Part shown: positions 1 through 8,538 of the stretch, piece by piece
Position numbering within the stretch: the first letter of the stretch is position 1
How the letters are laid out: every line of letters starts with the position of its first letter
NCBI RefSeq assembly: GCF_009856355.1
Contig: NZ_WMEW01000002.1
Span: 1-64,000 of the forward strand
Source: Halobacillus litoralis
GTDB lineage: Bacteria; Bacillota; Bacilli; Bacillales; Halobacillaceae
DNA length: 64,000 nucleotides
Direction of reading: 5' to 3'
Position numbers and translations under genes: made by a program
The notes under the pieces: generated by a model
Databases searched by the model: none
What the model saw: the letters and a program-made list of their open reading frames with translations, nothing else
Told to the model about the DNA's origin: nothing

Positions 1-118
1 ATGAAGGAATAGAAAGGGTAAGCCTCATGAAAATAGAAGAAAAGCGGATTGCATGGACTATTTTATCCATACAATCCGCTTTTTTGAATTCTACCTTTCA
101 CAAATCCTCAGTTTTTCA
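1..118. repeat. Dispersed hairpin repeat, copy 1 (may start left of window)
   Basis: About 110 bp that recurs at 45281-45400. It contains a long imperfect inverted repeat at about 27-94: left arm GCGGATTGCATGGA, right arm TCCATACAATCCGC, with A-rich/T-rich extensions outside. The second copy has GCGGGTAGAATGGA and TCCATACCACCCGC, so several stem positions changed in pairs. No coding gene of its own was found. The reading frame of 86 codons across this stretch has no ribosome site and no recognisable protein, so it was not called. Confidence 0.6.
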
Positions 119-138
119 GTGGCCTCTTTGTTTACAAG

Positions 139-430
139 CTTTTTTCTTTCTTAACGCCAGGAGCGAAAGCCCCTTCCCTTTCCGCGGACGAGCGGACGAG
201 CGGACGAGCAAAACCCACGCTCGGCAATCCCGGACCACTTGTTCTTCCGCAGGAGTGAAAGGGGCCCCCCTCCTTGGGGATTTTTAAAATCGAGTCATCT
301 GAGGGCGTGCCCGCGGCATTCATCCACCGATAGGCGGAAAGTAACCCTTCACACGACAAATGGACAACTCTAACTGGTTAACTCAGGCTTTTTCTACAGC
401 CAAAGTGTCATCCTTTATGGATGACACTTT
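139..430 (+). repeat. Dispersed intergenic repeat, copy A
   Basis: Non-coding stretch whose second half (about 289-420) matches 31139-31270. Shared blocks include GTGCCCGCGGCA, CCGATA, GACAACTCTAACTGG and TTTTTCTACAG, in the same order and spacing. The first half is more diverged and has tandem GAGCGGAC units at about 190-207. Both copies end in a hairpin plus T-run that abuts the 3' end of a leftward gene. A weaker, inverted relative lies at about 45100-45235. Function unknown. Confidence 0.6.
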
Positions 431-434
431 TTTT
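402..434 (+). terminator. Rho-independent terminator at the end of repeat copy A
   Basis: Perfect 12-bp stem (AAAGTGTCATCC / GGATGACACTTT, loop TTTAT) followed by a run of seven T on the + strand. It sits directly against the ftsW stop codon and is best oriented for rightward transcripts entering from the repeat. It may also help end ftsW mRNA. Confidence 0.7.
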
Positions 435-1572
435 ATGCGGCAGCTCTTTCTTCCTGATTCTTTTTGATTTTGGAAATCGCGTGAATGTTAATTAATATGC
501 CTGCAGAAAACATCATCATCAACAGGGACGTCCCACCAAAGCTGACAAAAGGAAGCGGGACCCCTGTTAGAGGAATCAAGCCTGTTAACCCTCCTAAGTT
601 GATGACGGCTTGAATACCGATCAGTCCGGACACTCCAATAGAAAGAAGCCGACCGAAGGTATCGTGACTGTTCATGCTGACATAAAAACCGCGAAGAACG
701 ATAAGGGCAAGCAGTCCAATAACAACCGCCACCCCGATAATCCCCAGCTCCTCGGCAATCACAGCCATGATAAAGTCGGTATGTGCCTCGGGCAGATAGC
801 CGAGCTTCTGAACTCCCGCCCCCAGGCCTGTACCAATGATGCCGCCATTATGTATGGCAAGATAGGAATTAATCAGTTGATATCCGGCATCATCCGCATA
901 TTCAAAGGGCTGGTACGCGCCGTCAAAACGGGAAAGCTGTTCTTCACTCAATCCGAATTGATACATCGTAACCGCTGCAACTAGAACGAGACCCAGCATA
1001 AAGAACAAATGGGATTTCTTCAAGCCGCTGGACATGATAATCAAACCTGAAACAGCCAGGGCGATTACAGCCGTTCCAAGATCCGGCTGTTTTAAGATCA
1101 TGGCCACCACCAGCATTGTAATGATCATGGGTGGAAGCAGACCACGCGTAAAGTCCTGGATGTAGCTGCTTTTTTTCGTATAGATAGCAGCCAGGTAGAT
1201 GATCAGCGACATTTTAGCGAGTTCAGCCGGCTGAAAACGTCCGATCAAAGGAAGACTGATCCAGGACTGAGCGTTGTTCGTCGTTTGTCCAATGATGAAA
1301 ACCATCCCCAATAGAATGACAGTCACCAGTAAAATGAGCTTAAATAAACGGCGGTAATTTCTATACGGAAAGATGATCCCGAAAAATAAAGCTCCGATTC
1401 CCAGTCCCCAGGAAAGCAGCTGTTTTTCAAAAAAGTATCCGGGGGTTACGTCATACACCATGACACTGCTGACCATACTCGCGCTGTATACCATGACAGT
1501 ACCAAAGGCGGAAAGTGCCAGGACGGCGAAAAGGATTGAAAAATCGATGTTCTTTAATATTCTGACTATCAT
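433..1572 (-). CDS. ftsW: FtsW/RodA/SpoVE-family peptidoglycan glycosyltransferase, most like FtsW
   Basis: SEDS-family integral membrane protein that polymerises lipid II into septal glycan together with a class B penicillin-binding protein. The 379 residues are about ten hydrophobic segments and match the family's usual length. Recognisable blocks are the N-terminal FGTVMVYSAS motif, QPAELAKMSLI, LKQPDLGTA, AHTDFIMAVIAEELG in the large extracellular loop, and the C-terminal GLTGLIPLTGVPLPFVSFGG signature. The ATG at 1572 follows GAGGG at good spacing. It is monocistronic here, divergent from crcB, with a TATAAT-like box upstream at about 1605-1610. FtsW is preferred over RodA because of the N-terminal start and the MVYSAS segment; SpoVE cannot be fully excluded. 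Confidence 0.85.
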   Translation of the reverse strand: MIVRILKNIDFSILFAVLALSAFGTVMVYSASMVSSVMVYDVTPGYFFEKQLLSWGLGIGALFFGIIFPYRNYRRLFKLILLVTVILLGMVFIIGQTTNNAQSWISLPLIGRFQPAELAKMSLIIYLAAIYTKKSSYIQDFTRGLLPPMIITMLVVAMILKQPDLGTAVIALAVSGLIIMSSGLKKSHLFFMLGLVLVAAVTMYQFGLSEEQLSRFDGAYQPFEYADDAGYQLINSYLAIHNGGIIGTGLGAGVQKLGYLPEAHTDFIMAVIAEELGIIGVAVVIGLLALIVLRGFYVSMNSHDTFGRLLSIGVSGLIGIQAVINLGGLTGLIPLTGVPLPFVSFGGTSLLMMMFSAGILINIHAISKIKKNQEERAAA

Positions 1573-1701
1573 TGGTAACCCTCTTTCATTTTGGTGCTGA
1601 TAGATAAATTATAAGGGTTCTCCCCATGTAAAAAAAGCATTCCTTTTAAATTAAACCAAAAGTCTTTATACTATCGATGAGAATGGTAGGAGGTTTGTGG
1701 A

Positions 1702-2073
1702 ATGATCTATCTTTATGTCGGTACTGGTGGGTTTATCGGGGCATCCCTCAGGTACTTGATTGGACTTATTTTTGTTAATACCAGCGGCGGGTTTCCATAT
1801 TCAACCCTTTTCGTCAACCTGTCTGGAAGCTTTCTTCTTGCATGGGTGACAGCCGGACTGATCAGCAGATATCAGCTGTCTGCAAAGTGGAAAGCTTTTC
1901 TGGGAACCGGCCTGATCGGCTCTTATACGACGTTCTCCACCTTGACAGCGGATGCATTTTCGCTCTATCAACAGAACAGTGAACTAGAGAGCCTCCTTTA
2001 CATAGGAGTGAGCATCGGGGGCGGGTTTCTATGTTCTTCCCTTGGATTCCGCCTGACGGGAAGGAAGGCCTGA
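1702..2073 (+). CDS. crcB: CrcB/Fluc fluoride channel subunit 1
   Basis: Small four-helix membrane protein (123 aa) that exports fluoride as a dual-topology dimer or, when two genes are present, usually a heterodimer. Family signatures are present: GGFIGASLRYLIG near the N-terminus, TLFVNLSGSFLLA (the conserved Asn) and GLIGSYTTFSTL (the phenylalanine-box region). The ATG follows AGGAGG. The stop overlaps the next crcB start as TGATG, so the two subunits are translationally coupled. No fluoride riboswitch was recognised in the upstream region. Confidence 0.92.
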   Translation: MIYLYVGTGGFIGASLRYLIGLIFVNTSGGFPYSTLFVNLSGSFLLAWVTAGLISRYQLSAKWKAFLGTGLIGSYTTFSTLTADAFSLYQQNSELESLLYIGVSIGGGFLCSSLGFRLTGRKA

Positions 2074-2441
2074 TGACGATGCTGTTCCTTCTCCTTGCAG
2101 GTGCCGGCGGCTTTATAGGGGCTGTCCTGCGCTATACCATCAGCGGCTGGATCAATAAAAAAACGGCCTCTCCTTTTCCATGGGCTACGTTCACCGTTAA
2201 TATGACCGGCTCCTTCCTACTTGGTACAGTATCCGGGCTCGACGTGGCAGAAGCATGGATGACACTAATCGGAACAGGGATTATGGGAGGATTGACGACA
2301 TTTTCCACATTCAAGCTGGAAGGCCTGCACCTGCACAAAAACAGAGAAAAGAAAACCCTCGCTGTCTATACGATCATGAGCTATACCGTGGGCATCACCT
2401 TGTATATCACCGGCTATGCTTTCCCCATGCTTTTTTCATGA
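2073..2441 (+). CDS. crcB: CrcB/Fluc fluoride channel subunit 2
   Basis: Second 122-residue Fluc homologue, with GAGGFIGAVLRYTISG, ATFTVNMTGSFLLG and GIMGGLTTFSTF. An in-frame ATG exists further upstream at 2031, but ATG 2073 is chosen because it gives a normal N-terminus, follows GGGAAGGAAGG and overlaps the crcB1 stop (TGATG). Paired crcB genes in Firmicutes generally encode the two halves of a heterodimeric channel. The 3' end overlaps the convergent nucleotidyltransferase gene by 28 bp. Confidence 0.9.
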   Translation: MTMLFLLLAGAGGFIGAVLRYTISGWINKKTASPFPWATFTVNMTGSFLLGTVSGLDVAEAWMTLIGTGIMGGLTTFSTFKLEGLHLHKNREKKTLAVYTIMSYTVGITLYITGYAFPMLFS

Positions 2442-3274
2442 TTATAAAAAATGCTGCCCTCGGCGGATGATCCTGCCCCTGCCGCCGGGGCATTTTTAAA
2501 ACCACAGGCTTCAACGAGCCGGATGACTTCTTCCACCAGTATTTCCGTTTCCTGCAGAGCTTGTACGGGAGTTCCTTGAAATACATGAGTCACTCGTTCA
2601 GCCATCTGGTCTGGAGCGGCGGGCATCTGCTGTAGTGTATCGCTCATCCATTTGAAGGAAGGATGTTTGACATATAACCGGTTCAATCCATGAAGGATAC
2701 CGAAAAGATGTCTGTGGACCTGACAGATGACAGAATAATACATCAGCCAGTCTTCCCTTTCTAAAAGAGCCTTACGACTATTCCACGGACTTCCAAAGTC
2801 CATATGTTCAAGAATCATTTTCTCTGCTAATGCATGCGGGTACACAGCCAGATCCTGCTTCAACCGCCCCACCAATGGATGACCATATAAAGCCTCACCG
2901 TCCTGAATGGCCGCAAGGAGGCACTGCTTTTCATAGCTCGTATCCAGCTTCTCCTTCACATCAGCTGTCACCTCTGTAATGGTAGTGGTTAAAAAACTGC
3001 TGATTTCAAATTTCACCCCATTTTTATCACGATACGTTTCAGACCATTCTCCATCTTCATAAGGGTAGAAGGTGTGTAATGTGTTCTTTCCCTTATTCAC
3101 TGGATCCATCCGGTCCTGATCCTTCGGAGGTTCCTTCCATAACACATGCAGTTCAACGTCAGAGTGATGATCATCCACTTTTCTGGAAACAGATCCTGCT
3201 AAAATAACAGCCTCAACTTTTTGGTTTTCCTGATAGCAGGCCGCCATTTTCACGGCTTTATCATATAGACACAT
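2414..3274 (-). CDS. Nucleotidyltransferase-domain protein
   Basis: 286 residues with an N-terminal DNA polymerase beta-like nucleotidyltransferase core. ILAGSVSR followed by DDHHSDVELHVLW matches the GS-x(n)-D-x-D/E metal-binding pattern (about residues 25-47). The remainder is helical and resembles aminoglycoside or lincosamide nucleotidyltransferase C-terminal domains, but the substrate cannot be told. The ATG has AAGGAGAG upstream. The last ~30 codons read through the terminator of crcB2 and into crcB2 itself. A stop (TAA) lies in another frame at the TTTT/AAAAA run near 2500, so a single-base length change there would give a shorter and more ordinary end. Confidence 0.7.
   Translation of the reverse strand: MCLYDKAVKMAACYQENQKVEAVILAGSVSRKVDDHHSDVELHVLWKEPPKDQDRMDPVNKGKNTLHTFYPYEDGEWSETYRDKNGVKFEISSFLTTTITEVTADVKEKLDTSYEKQCLLAAIQDGEALYGHPLVGRLKQDLAVYPHALAEKMILEHMDFGSPWNSRKALLEREDWLMYYSVICQVHRHLFGILHGLNRLYVKHPSFKWMSDTLQQMPAAPDQMAERVTHVFQGTPVQALQETEILVEEVIRLVEACGFKNAPAAGAGSSAEGSIFYNHEKSMGKA
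2446..2497. terminator. Bidirectional terminator hairpin after crcB2
   Basis: Long stem (AAAAATGCTGCCCTCGGCGG against CCGCCGGGGCATTTTT) with A-run on one side and T-run on the other. It would stop rightward crcB transcripts and leftward transcripts alike. Unusually, it lies inside the last codons of the convergent nucleotidyltransferase frame. Confidence 0.75.
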
Positions 3275-3374
3275 CCAAATCTCTCCTTACACTCTTCTAA
3301 TTCCAACCGAGCTCGTTCAGCGGTATGAACCGTACAGGCGGACAATCCTGCTGATCTATGTCCATAAAAAGGAA

Positions 3375-3413
3375 AACCCGTACGAGGATGAGCAAATATC
3401 CGTCGTACGGGTT
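3375..3413 (-). terminator. Terminator of ablB
   Basis: Eleven-bp stem AACCCGTACGA / TCGTACGGGTT with an inner GGAT/ATCC pairing. On the minus strand it is followed by TTCCTTTTTATGG, placed 15 bp past the ablB stop. Confidence 0.75.
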
Positions 3414-3428
3414 CTTCCTGCCTGTGTT

Positions 3429-4277
3429 TTATAAAGCTTTAAACCATATGTTCATATCTTCAAGTCCGCTGCCAATCATGCTGTTTTGAATCATACACCC
3501 ACCGAAGGTGAACCCCTGCTGTTTTGCTATGATGTTCATTCCCATGGAAGCTGCCCGGGTATAGGAGAACATCGTCTGTACCCCAAGCTGTTTCATCTTC
3601 CCTTCCAGCTGAGGGTACTGACAGGATAAGAGCCCCTTACCTCTATGAGAAGGAAGGGTTGCACAATCTGTAAATTCCGCTGCATTGAACTCAGGAAACA
3701 GATCAGCGGAACAGGAGCTGACCAGCTGTTTCCGGTCATGGATGAGAGAAAAATACACGTGTTCTCTCATCAACTGCCTTATATAGCCCGGGTCATGAAT
3801 AGGTGTTGGATATTTCGGAAAAACCTCCTGGTAAAGGGCGGCCATTTCATCTGCATCCTGTTCGTCCGCCCAGCGGATTTCATACCCTTCCGGCAGAGGC
3901 TTGTCCCCTGTCTGCTCCACAATGTCGAGTTCCTTCAAACGTGGGATTACATTACCGGTACCAGCTCTGCTCCTGGCAGGATTCAAATACCTGGCATAAA
4001 TCAGCGCGTCCTCTCCTTGAAAAAACCCCCGGATTTCACCTTCATATATAAAGGAAAGTTCCTCTGCGATCGATGTTTCTTTTTGATTCGCCCGCACGTA
4101 GAAAATGATTTTATCGCAGTCGTTTTCCAGTGCCGTTTGAGAGAGTTCCTCCATTTCTTCCTCTGTCACCCGGTCTGGAAGCTGATACACTTTGATCCGC
4201 TTATTTACAGGTTCCAAATGAACATCATCGTTTTCCAAAAGCGTTTGAACTGAAAGATCCACCTTAGACATAATCAC
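3429..4277 (-). CDS. ablB: Beta-lysine N6-acetyltransferase (AblB/YodP family)
   Basis: GNAT enzyme that acetylates beta-lysine to N-epsilon-acetyl-beta-lysine, an osmolyte. An N-terminal ~120-residue AblB-specific domain (DKIIFYVRANQKE, GFFQGEDALIYARYL) precedes the acetyltransferase domain, with CATLPSHRGKGLLSCQ as the acetyl-CoA pyrophosphate loop and FTFGGCMIQNSMIGSGLEDMNIWFK at the end, typical of this family. A GTG at 4277 is well spaced from GGGGAG; the ATG at 4271 is an alternative start. The usual partner AblA (lysine 2,3-aminomutase) is not adjacent and not in the window. Neighbouring lysine-catabolic genes make a lysine-related role plausible. Family assignment is firm; the biological product is inferred. 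Confidence 0.85.
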   Translation of the reverse strand: MIMSKVDLSVQTLLENDDVHLEPVNKRIKVYQLPDRVTEEEMEELSQTALENDCDKIIFYVRANQKETSIAEELSFIYEGEIRGFFQGEDALIYARYLNPARSRAGTGNVIPRLKELDIVEQTGDKPLPEGYEIRWADEQDADEMAALYQEVFPKYPTPIHDPGYIRQLMREHVYFSLIHDRKQLVSSCSADLFPEFNAAEFTDCATLPSHRGKGLLSCQYPQLEGKMKQLGVQTMFSYTRAASMGMNIIAKQQGFTFGGCMIQNSMIGSGLEDMNIWFKAL

Positions 4278-4376
4278 TTTTTCTCCCCTTTATGAGTTTC
4301 AAGTCAGCTTGGCTCACTTGCATACCTTTATTTTACAGGGGGCTGGATAAAGAAGGAATATGTCTCCAGGGACTAA

Positions 4377-5270
4377 TTATGACAACATTTGTAGAATTTC
4401 CGAGAGTGCTTCATTTATGGCAGGGTATTCAAATGAATATCCTGCTTTTTCAAGACGATCCGGAACCACCCAGCGGCTTTTCAACACCAGTTCGGTTTCT
4501 GTACGGATGAACACAGATCCAAGCTCGAGCATCCACTTTGAAGCAGAAAGCCCATAGGTCCGCCCCATCTGCACACGCATCATTTCCATGAATTGTGCAT
4601 TCGTGACCGGTTCGGGCGCTGAGCAGTTGAAGGAACCGGATAAATCCGGGCGGCCTTTCAGGAACAACACAATCCGGAATAAATCCTCCACATGAATCCA
4701 GCTGAACATCTGATCTCCGCTCCCCTGGACGCCGCCAAGGCCAAACTTGACTAAGTTTTTATAAGGCCCCATGACCCCTCCTTCTTTCCCGAGGACGATC
4801 GCTGTCCGAAGGGCGACTTTCCGGACCCCCGGTATCGTATGGGCATAAAAATGGTCCTCCCATGTGGAAGCTACATTGACGGAAAATCCACTGCCTATTT
4901 CACCGGCCTCTTCTGTCATCGGCCGGTCTTCCGCATGGCGGTAAATGGTTGCTGTGCTTGAGTTCATCCACACTTCAGGCGGGTGGGCACATGCGGCGAG
5001 AGCCTTACTTAACACATGTGTCGTCATGACCCGCGAGACCATAATTTCATTTTGGTTCCTGGGATGATAACGGCAGTTGACAGACTTTCCCGCCAGGTTG
5101 ACGAGCAGATCAGCACCTTCCAAAGCCTCGACGATCCCAGCAAAATCTTCCCAGTGAATATAGCCCGGCTGTCTGCTGATGATCCGGATGTCGCAGCCCA
5201 TTTCCTCAAATCTCTGTTTAAAATAATCACCTATAAATCCGGTTCCTCCGGCCAAAACGACTTTTTTCAT
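4377..5270 (-). CDS. TIGR01777-family NAD(P)-dependent epimerase (YfhF-like)
   Basis: Extended short-chain dehydrogenase of 297 aa. VVLAGGTGFIGDYF (residues 4-17) is the NAD(P)-binding Rossmann motif. NLAGKSVNCRYHPRNQNEIMVSR and WMNSSTATIYRH are hallmarks of the TIGR01777 group (SulA/YfcH/YfhF). FSWIHVEDLFRIV and the C-terminal PLRS-type tail resemble the DUF1731 region. The substrate is unknown for the family. ATG 5270 is preceded by AGGAAGGTGG. It is probably cotranscribed with nothing else; a hairpin lies just upstream at 5295-5319. Confidence 0.85.
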   Translation of the reverse strand: MKKVVLAGGTGFIGDYFKQRFEEMGCDIRIISRQPGYIHWEDFAGIVEALEGADLLVNLAGKSVNCRYHPRNQNEIMVSRVMTTHVLSKALAACAHPPEVWMNSSTATIYRHAEDRPMTEEAGEIGSGFSVNVASTWEDHFYAHTIPGVRKVALRTAIVLGKEGGVMGPYKNLVKFGLGGVQGSGDQMFSWIHVEDLFRIVLFLKGRPDLSGSFNCSAPEPVTNAQFMEMMRVQMGRTYGLSASKWMLELGSVFIRTETELVLKSRWVVPDRLEKAGYSFEYPAINEALSEILQMLS

Positions 5271-5294
5271 ATGTATTCCACCTTCCTGTAAAAT

Positions 5295-5319
5295 AAATCA
5301 AGGAGCGGAATGCTCCTTG
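5295..5319 (-). terminator. Terminator after the 5361-5657 gene
   Basis: Stem CAAGGAGC / GCTCCTTG followed on the minus strand by ATTTATTTTA, 42 bp past the upstream gene's stop. Confidence 0.6.
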
Positions 5320-5360
5320 CCTGTAGCTTGGAACATCATAGGTTTATTTTACCATGAAGG

Positions 5361-5657
5361 TCAGGTTCTTTCCTTAAATTGACGGGCATGGGATTTTGCA
5401 AAAGCAATGATCCGCTCATACGTGTCTTCATCAAAGTCTTTTTTTGCAGCAATAAAAAGAGCAGCGCTGTCTTCATCGATGATCTTTATTCTGGACCCTC
5501 CCCGGACATAAAGGGTCACATAGAGGAATGGCTCTTTCATCCGCAGGTTTTTTTTCAACCCGGGTGAAAAATCAGCTGTGATCAGAAGCCTGTCTTCGAC
5601 TTGTTTTAAAGATAACTGGCTGTGGAACTGCAGGTTTTCGATTTCTTTTAATACCAT
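5361..5657 (-). CDS. Small conserved-type hypothetical protein (98 aa)
   Basis: Not recognised. A soluble alpha/beta protein with no signal peptide or membrane segment. It has an amphipathic first half (about residues 5-50), a basic PGLKKNLRMKEP loop, and a helical end (DEDTYERIIAFAKSHARQF). CAGGGAG lies upstream and serves either ATG 5657 (spacing 10) or GTG 5663. Codon use matches its neighbours and the gene has its own terminator, so it is probably real. Confidence 0.6.
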   Translation of the reverse strand: MVLKEIENLQFHSQLSLKQVEDRLLITADFSPGLKKNLRMKEPFLYVTLYVRGGSRIKIIDEDSAALFIAAKKDFDEDTYERIIAFAKSHARQFKERT

Positions 5658-5802
5658 GCTCACGCACTCCCTGTTTTTCTTTACCTTACCAATTTTGTCT
5701 TCTTTTAAACTTCACCCTCCCGGCCTTCCAGCTGAAGGCCTTTTCATAAACCTCCCCTTAAAGGGTAACTCGTGAATGTTCCTGCGGTCTCAACGCTATG
5801 TA

Positions 5803-5839
5803 AAAATTAAGAAAAGAGGGGAGCATCCCCTCTCTTTTC
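5803..5839 (-). terminator. Terminator of the lysine-catabolic leftward operon
   Basis: Stem AAAAGAGAGGGGA / TCCCCTCTTTT with loop TGC, followed on the minus strand by CTTAATTTTTAC. It begins immediately after the lysine dehydrogenase stop. A second GGCCTTC/GAAGGCC hairpin with TTTT lies nearby at 5719-5742 on the + strand. Confidence 0.75.
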
Positions 5840-6994
5840 TCACACCTTTTGATTCTTTTCTGTAATAACAACGCCCCGTTTGGCCATTTCCCTGATATAA
5901 AGATCCCCGGGGACGATACGCTCCGGAGGGCAGACCCCCCGTTTCGTGATCCTGCCGCTTCCAATCATCTGCGCAGCCACGGAGATCGTATTGGCGGTCG
6001 CTCTCGCCATCGCTGTTACATTGGCCTCTCTATCTTTATAGGTAATCATTTCGTAGCAGAAGGATTGGTCCACTTCTGCTTTCCGTCCTTCAACAAGGAC
6101 CCGAAGAAGCACGGCATCGTCTTTTTCTTTCAGTTCGAGAAGCGGATCGATGCTTTTCAGCAGAACCTTCCTCGTACTCACTTTTCTCCCATCCACCTCC
6201 ACTTCACTGCCGGCTCCTGTCAGATTCAGATCGACGAGCAGCTTCATCTTCGCTGCATGACCGGGATAGCGGATGGTTTTATACTCCAGTGTGTCAATGT
6301 CCGGATACGATTGAAGCAGTGTAGATGTTCCTCCCGAGGTATGAAAAGCCTCAAGCGGGCCGAAACGGTCAAAATAAATCGATTCTATTTCTGTCAGGGA
6401 CTCCACTTCTTCCAGTTTCCCTTTTCTAATAATTGTAGATGGGTCAGAGTAATGATCCAGCAGCCCTTCCATAGAAAAGACATGGTTATACTCAAGCGGC
6501 GGCTCAGGCCGGACAGGAATTCCCCCGACAAATAACTTTATGCCAGTCAGGCTGTCCAGTTTACCTGCTCCATACCCTGATAGGATGTTGATCATACCGG
6601 GCGCAACACCGAGGTCCGGGATGATGGTAACGCCTGCTTTTTTCGCTTCTTCATCCAGCTCAAGTACACGGTCGGTGATGTGACCGATATGCCCTCCAAG
6701 ATCGACCGAATGAACACCCGCTCTTACGGCTGTACGCGCTACGATTTCGTTAAACGAATAAAACAAGGCATTAATGACAACATCATAATCTCTCAAAAAG
6801 GTTTCCAGCTGATGCTCATTGCCTGCGTCCACCTGACAAGCGGAAAGCTTTGGAGAATTCAGCGCTTCAACGACGGCTTCAGCCCTTTGTTGATGGATAT
6901 CAGCCAGACCTACATGTGTTACACCGGGACTATGAACGAGGTCTCTGGCCGCTTCCTTGCCCATGAGGCCGGACCCTAATACAGCCACTTTCAT
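5840..6994 (-). CDS. lysDH: L-lysine 6-dehydrogenase-like enzyme (saccharopine dehydrogenase family)
   Basis: Likely oxidises the epsilon-amino group of L-lysine with NAD+, giving 2-aminoadipate 6-semialdehyde and ammonia (EC 1.4.1.18). The 384-aa length and the sequence landmarks fit the Geobacillus lysine 6-dehydrogenase type rather than the larger saccharopine-forming enzymes: [16 protein letters not shown] (Rossmann, residues 5-20), [57 protein letters not shown], and the C-terminal [16 protein letters not shown] 6994 has AAGGGGTG upstream. It is the last gene of the aminotransferase/ThDP/ALDH operon. Saccharopine dehydrogenase is the alternative, but no lysine-ketoglutarate reductase domain is present. 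Confidence 0.85.
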   Translation of the reverse strand: MKVAVLGSGLMGKEAARDLVHSPGVTHVGLADIHQQRAEAVVEALNSPKLSACQVDAGNEHQLETFLRDYDVVINALFYSFNEIVARTAVRAGVHSVDLGGHIGHITDRVLELDEEAKKAGVTIIPDLGVAPGMINILSGYGAGKLDSLTGIKLFVGGIPVRPEPPLEYNHVFSMEGLLDHYSDPSTIIRKGKLEEVESLTEIESIYFDRFGPLEAFHTSGGTSTLLQSYPDIDTLEYKTIRYPGHAAKMKLLVDLNLTGAGSEVEVDGRKVSTRKVLLKSIDPLLELKEKDDAVLLRVLVEGRKAEVDQSFCYEMITYKDREANVTAMARATANTISVAAQMIGSGRITKRGVCPPERIVPGDLYIREMAKRGVVITEKNQKV

Positions 6995-7014
6995 TGGATC
7001 ACCCCTTCTGCCTG

Positions 7015-8520
7015 TTATGAACCTTCCTCCACATCAATCTGTGCCCGCTGCAGGCGTCCACTGAAATCTACATAAACCGCCTTCCACTCTGTAAATACAT
7101 CAAGAGCTGCGACTCCGGAATCTCTGTGGCCGTTGCCCGTCCCTTTTGTCCCTCCAAATGGAAGATGAATTTCAGCTCCTGTCGTTCCGGCATTAATATA
7201 AACGATTCCTGTGTCGAGATCACGCTGAGCTGCGAAAACCTTGTTAACATCTTTTGTGAAAATGGAACTGGACAAGCCAAATTCGACTTGATTGTTAATA
7301 TCAACGGCTTCTTCAAAGTTTTTGACGGAAATAAGGGATACGACCGGGCCGAAAATCTCCTCACGGGCAATCCTCATTCCGGGAGTGACGTCAGTGAAAA
7401 TGGTCGGGGCGAAATAACAGCCGTTTTTCAGGGCACCCTTGTCCATCACAGATCCTCCAGTGAGCAGCTTCGCCCCTTCCGATTTACCAATGTCTACGTA
7501 GTTCTGTATTTTTTCAAGGCCGCCCCGGTTGATGATCGGCCCAACCTTGATCGATTCATCAAGACCATTTCCTATCGTCAGCTTTGCTGCTGCCTGGACC
7601 AGCCGATCCTCCAGTTCTTTTTTGACGTTCTCGTGGACCATGACACGGCTGCAGGCGGTACAGCGCTGTCCGCTAGTGCCGAACGCACTCCACAAAATCC
7701 CTTCTGCAGCAAGGGACAAATCCGCATCGTCCATGACTATCACACCATTTTTCCCGCCCATTTCCAGAGATACTTTCTTCAGGCGGCTGCCACATTTGCC
7801 AGCGATGTTCCTTCCGACTTCATTCGATCCAGTAAAGGAAATGACACGAATGACGTCTTCCTCAATCATTGCTTCCCCGACCGTTGAACCCGATCCGAAT
7901 ACGACATTGAGTACTCCTTCCGGAAGACCAGCTTCGTGAAGGATACCAGCAAGTTCAAAAGCCATGAGCGGTGTTTCCGTTGCGGGCTTCCATATGACGG
8001 CATTCCCTGCTACGATCGCAGGAAAAGACTTCCATGTAGCAATGGCAATGGGAAAGTTCCATGGTGTAATAATACCGACCACACCTACGGGAGCACGGAC
8101 ACTCATGGCAAACTTATCCTTCAGCTCTGATGGGGTGGTCTGGCCAAATAACCGGCGTCCTTCCCCCGCCATATAGAAAGCCATATCAATGCCCTCCTGC
8201 ACTTCCCCGCGGGCCTCTTCAATGACTTTTCCATTTTCCATCGTCAACAGGCGGGCCAGATGCTCTTTTTTCTCTTTCATGATCAATCCAGTTTTATATA
8301 ATACCTCTGCTCTCTGTGGAGCAGGGACCAGTGCCCATTTTTTCTGGGCAGAAACCGCGGCCGCTGCAGCCGCCTTCACATCCCTGGCATTTGATAATGG
8401 AACTTCCGCAAGCGTTTCCGAGTTGGCTGGATTATAAACCTTCGTTGATTTTTCCGTGGAAGGCTCCTTCCACTCTCCATTTATGAAGTTTTTCAGTTTT
8501 TTCACCTGGGTGGTTTCCAT
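7015..8520 (-). CDS. Aldehyde dehydrogenase, ALDH7-like (candidate aminoadipate/glutarate semialdehyde dehydrogenase)
   Basis: 501-aa NAD(P)-dependent aldehyde dehydrogenase with a complete catalytic set: the PWNFP oxyanion region with Asn155, general base Glu253 in SLEMGGKN, nucleophile Cys287 in GQRCTAC, and EEIFGPV. The C-terminal block [22 protein letters not shown] resembles antiquitin-type (ALDH7) enzymes, which oxidise 2-aminoadipate semialdehyde. Placed between the lysine dehydrogenase and the ThDP enzyme, it could oxidise the C6 semialdehyde, the C5 glutarate semialdehyde, or both, since the operon has only one ALDH. The start is supported by AAGGAGTG. Substrate is inference from motif and context. 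Confidence 0.85.
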   Translation of the reverse strand: METTQVKKLKNFINGEWKEPSTEKSTKVYNPANSETLAEVPLSNARDVKAAAAAAVSAQKKWALVPAPQRAEVLYKTGLIMKEKKEHLARLLTMENGKVIEEARGEVQEGIDMAFYMAGEGRRLFGQTTPSELKDKFAMSVRAPVGVVGIITPWNFPIAIATWKSFPAIVAGNAVIWKPATETPLMAFELAGILHEAGLPEGVLNVVFGSGSTVGEAMIEEDVIRVISFTGSNEVGRNIAGKCGSRLKKVSLEMGGKNGVIVMDDADLSLAAEGILWSAFGTSGQRCTACSRVMVHENVKKELEDRLVQAAAKLTIGNGLDESIKVGPIINRGGLEKIQNYVDIGKSEGAKLLTGGSVMDKGALKNGCYFAPTIFTDVTPGMRIAREEIFGPVVSLISVKNFEEAVDINNQVEFGLSSSIFTKDVNKVFAAQRDLDTGIVYINAGTTGAEIHLPFGGTKGTGNGHRDSGVAALDVFTEWKAVYVDFSGRLQRAQIDVEEGS

Positions 8521-8538
8521 CTCTTCACTCCTTCACGA

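Noticed and set aside
27..359. Overlapping open frames on both strands at the left edge
   Set aside because: They cover the repeat elements, lack ribosome sites and encode low-complexity, unrecognisable sequence.
1573..1701. Fluoride riboswitch upstream of the crcB pair
   Set aside because: I looked for the conserved crcB-motif core and did not find it; only a weak promoter-like stretch is present.
5849..6979. Long + strand frames opposite the lysine dehydrogenase (and similar ones opposite the ALDH and ThDP genes)
   Set aside because: Antisense shadows of well-supported genes; His/Arg-rich composition and no ribosome sites.
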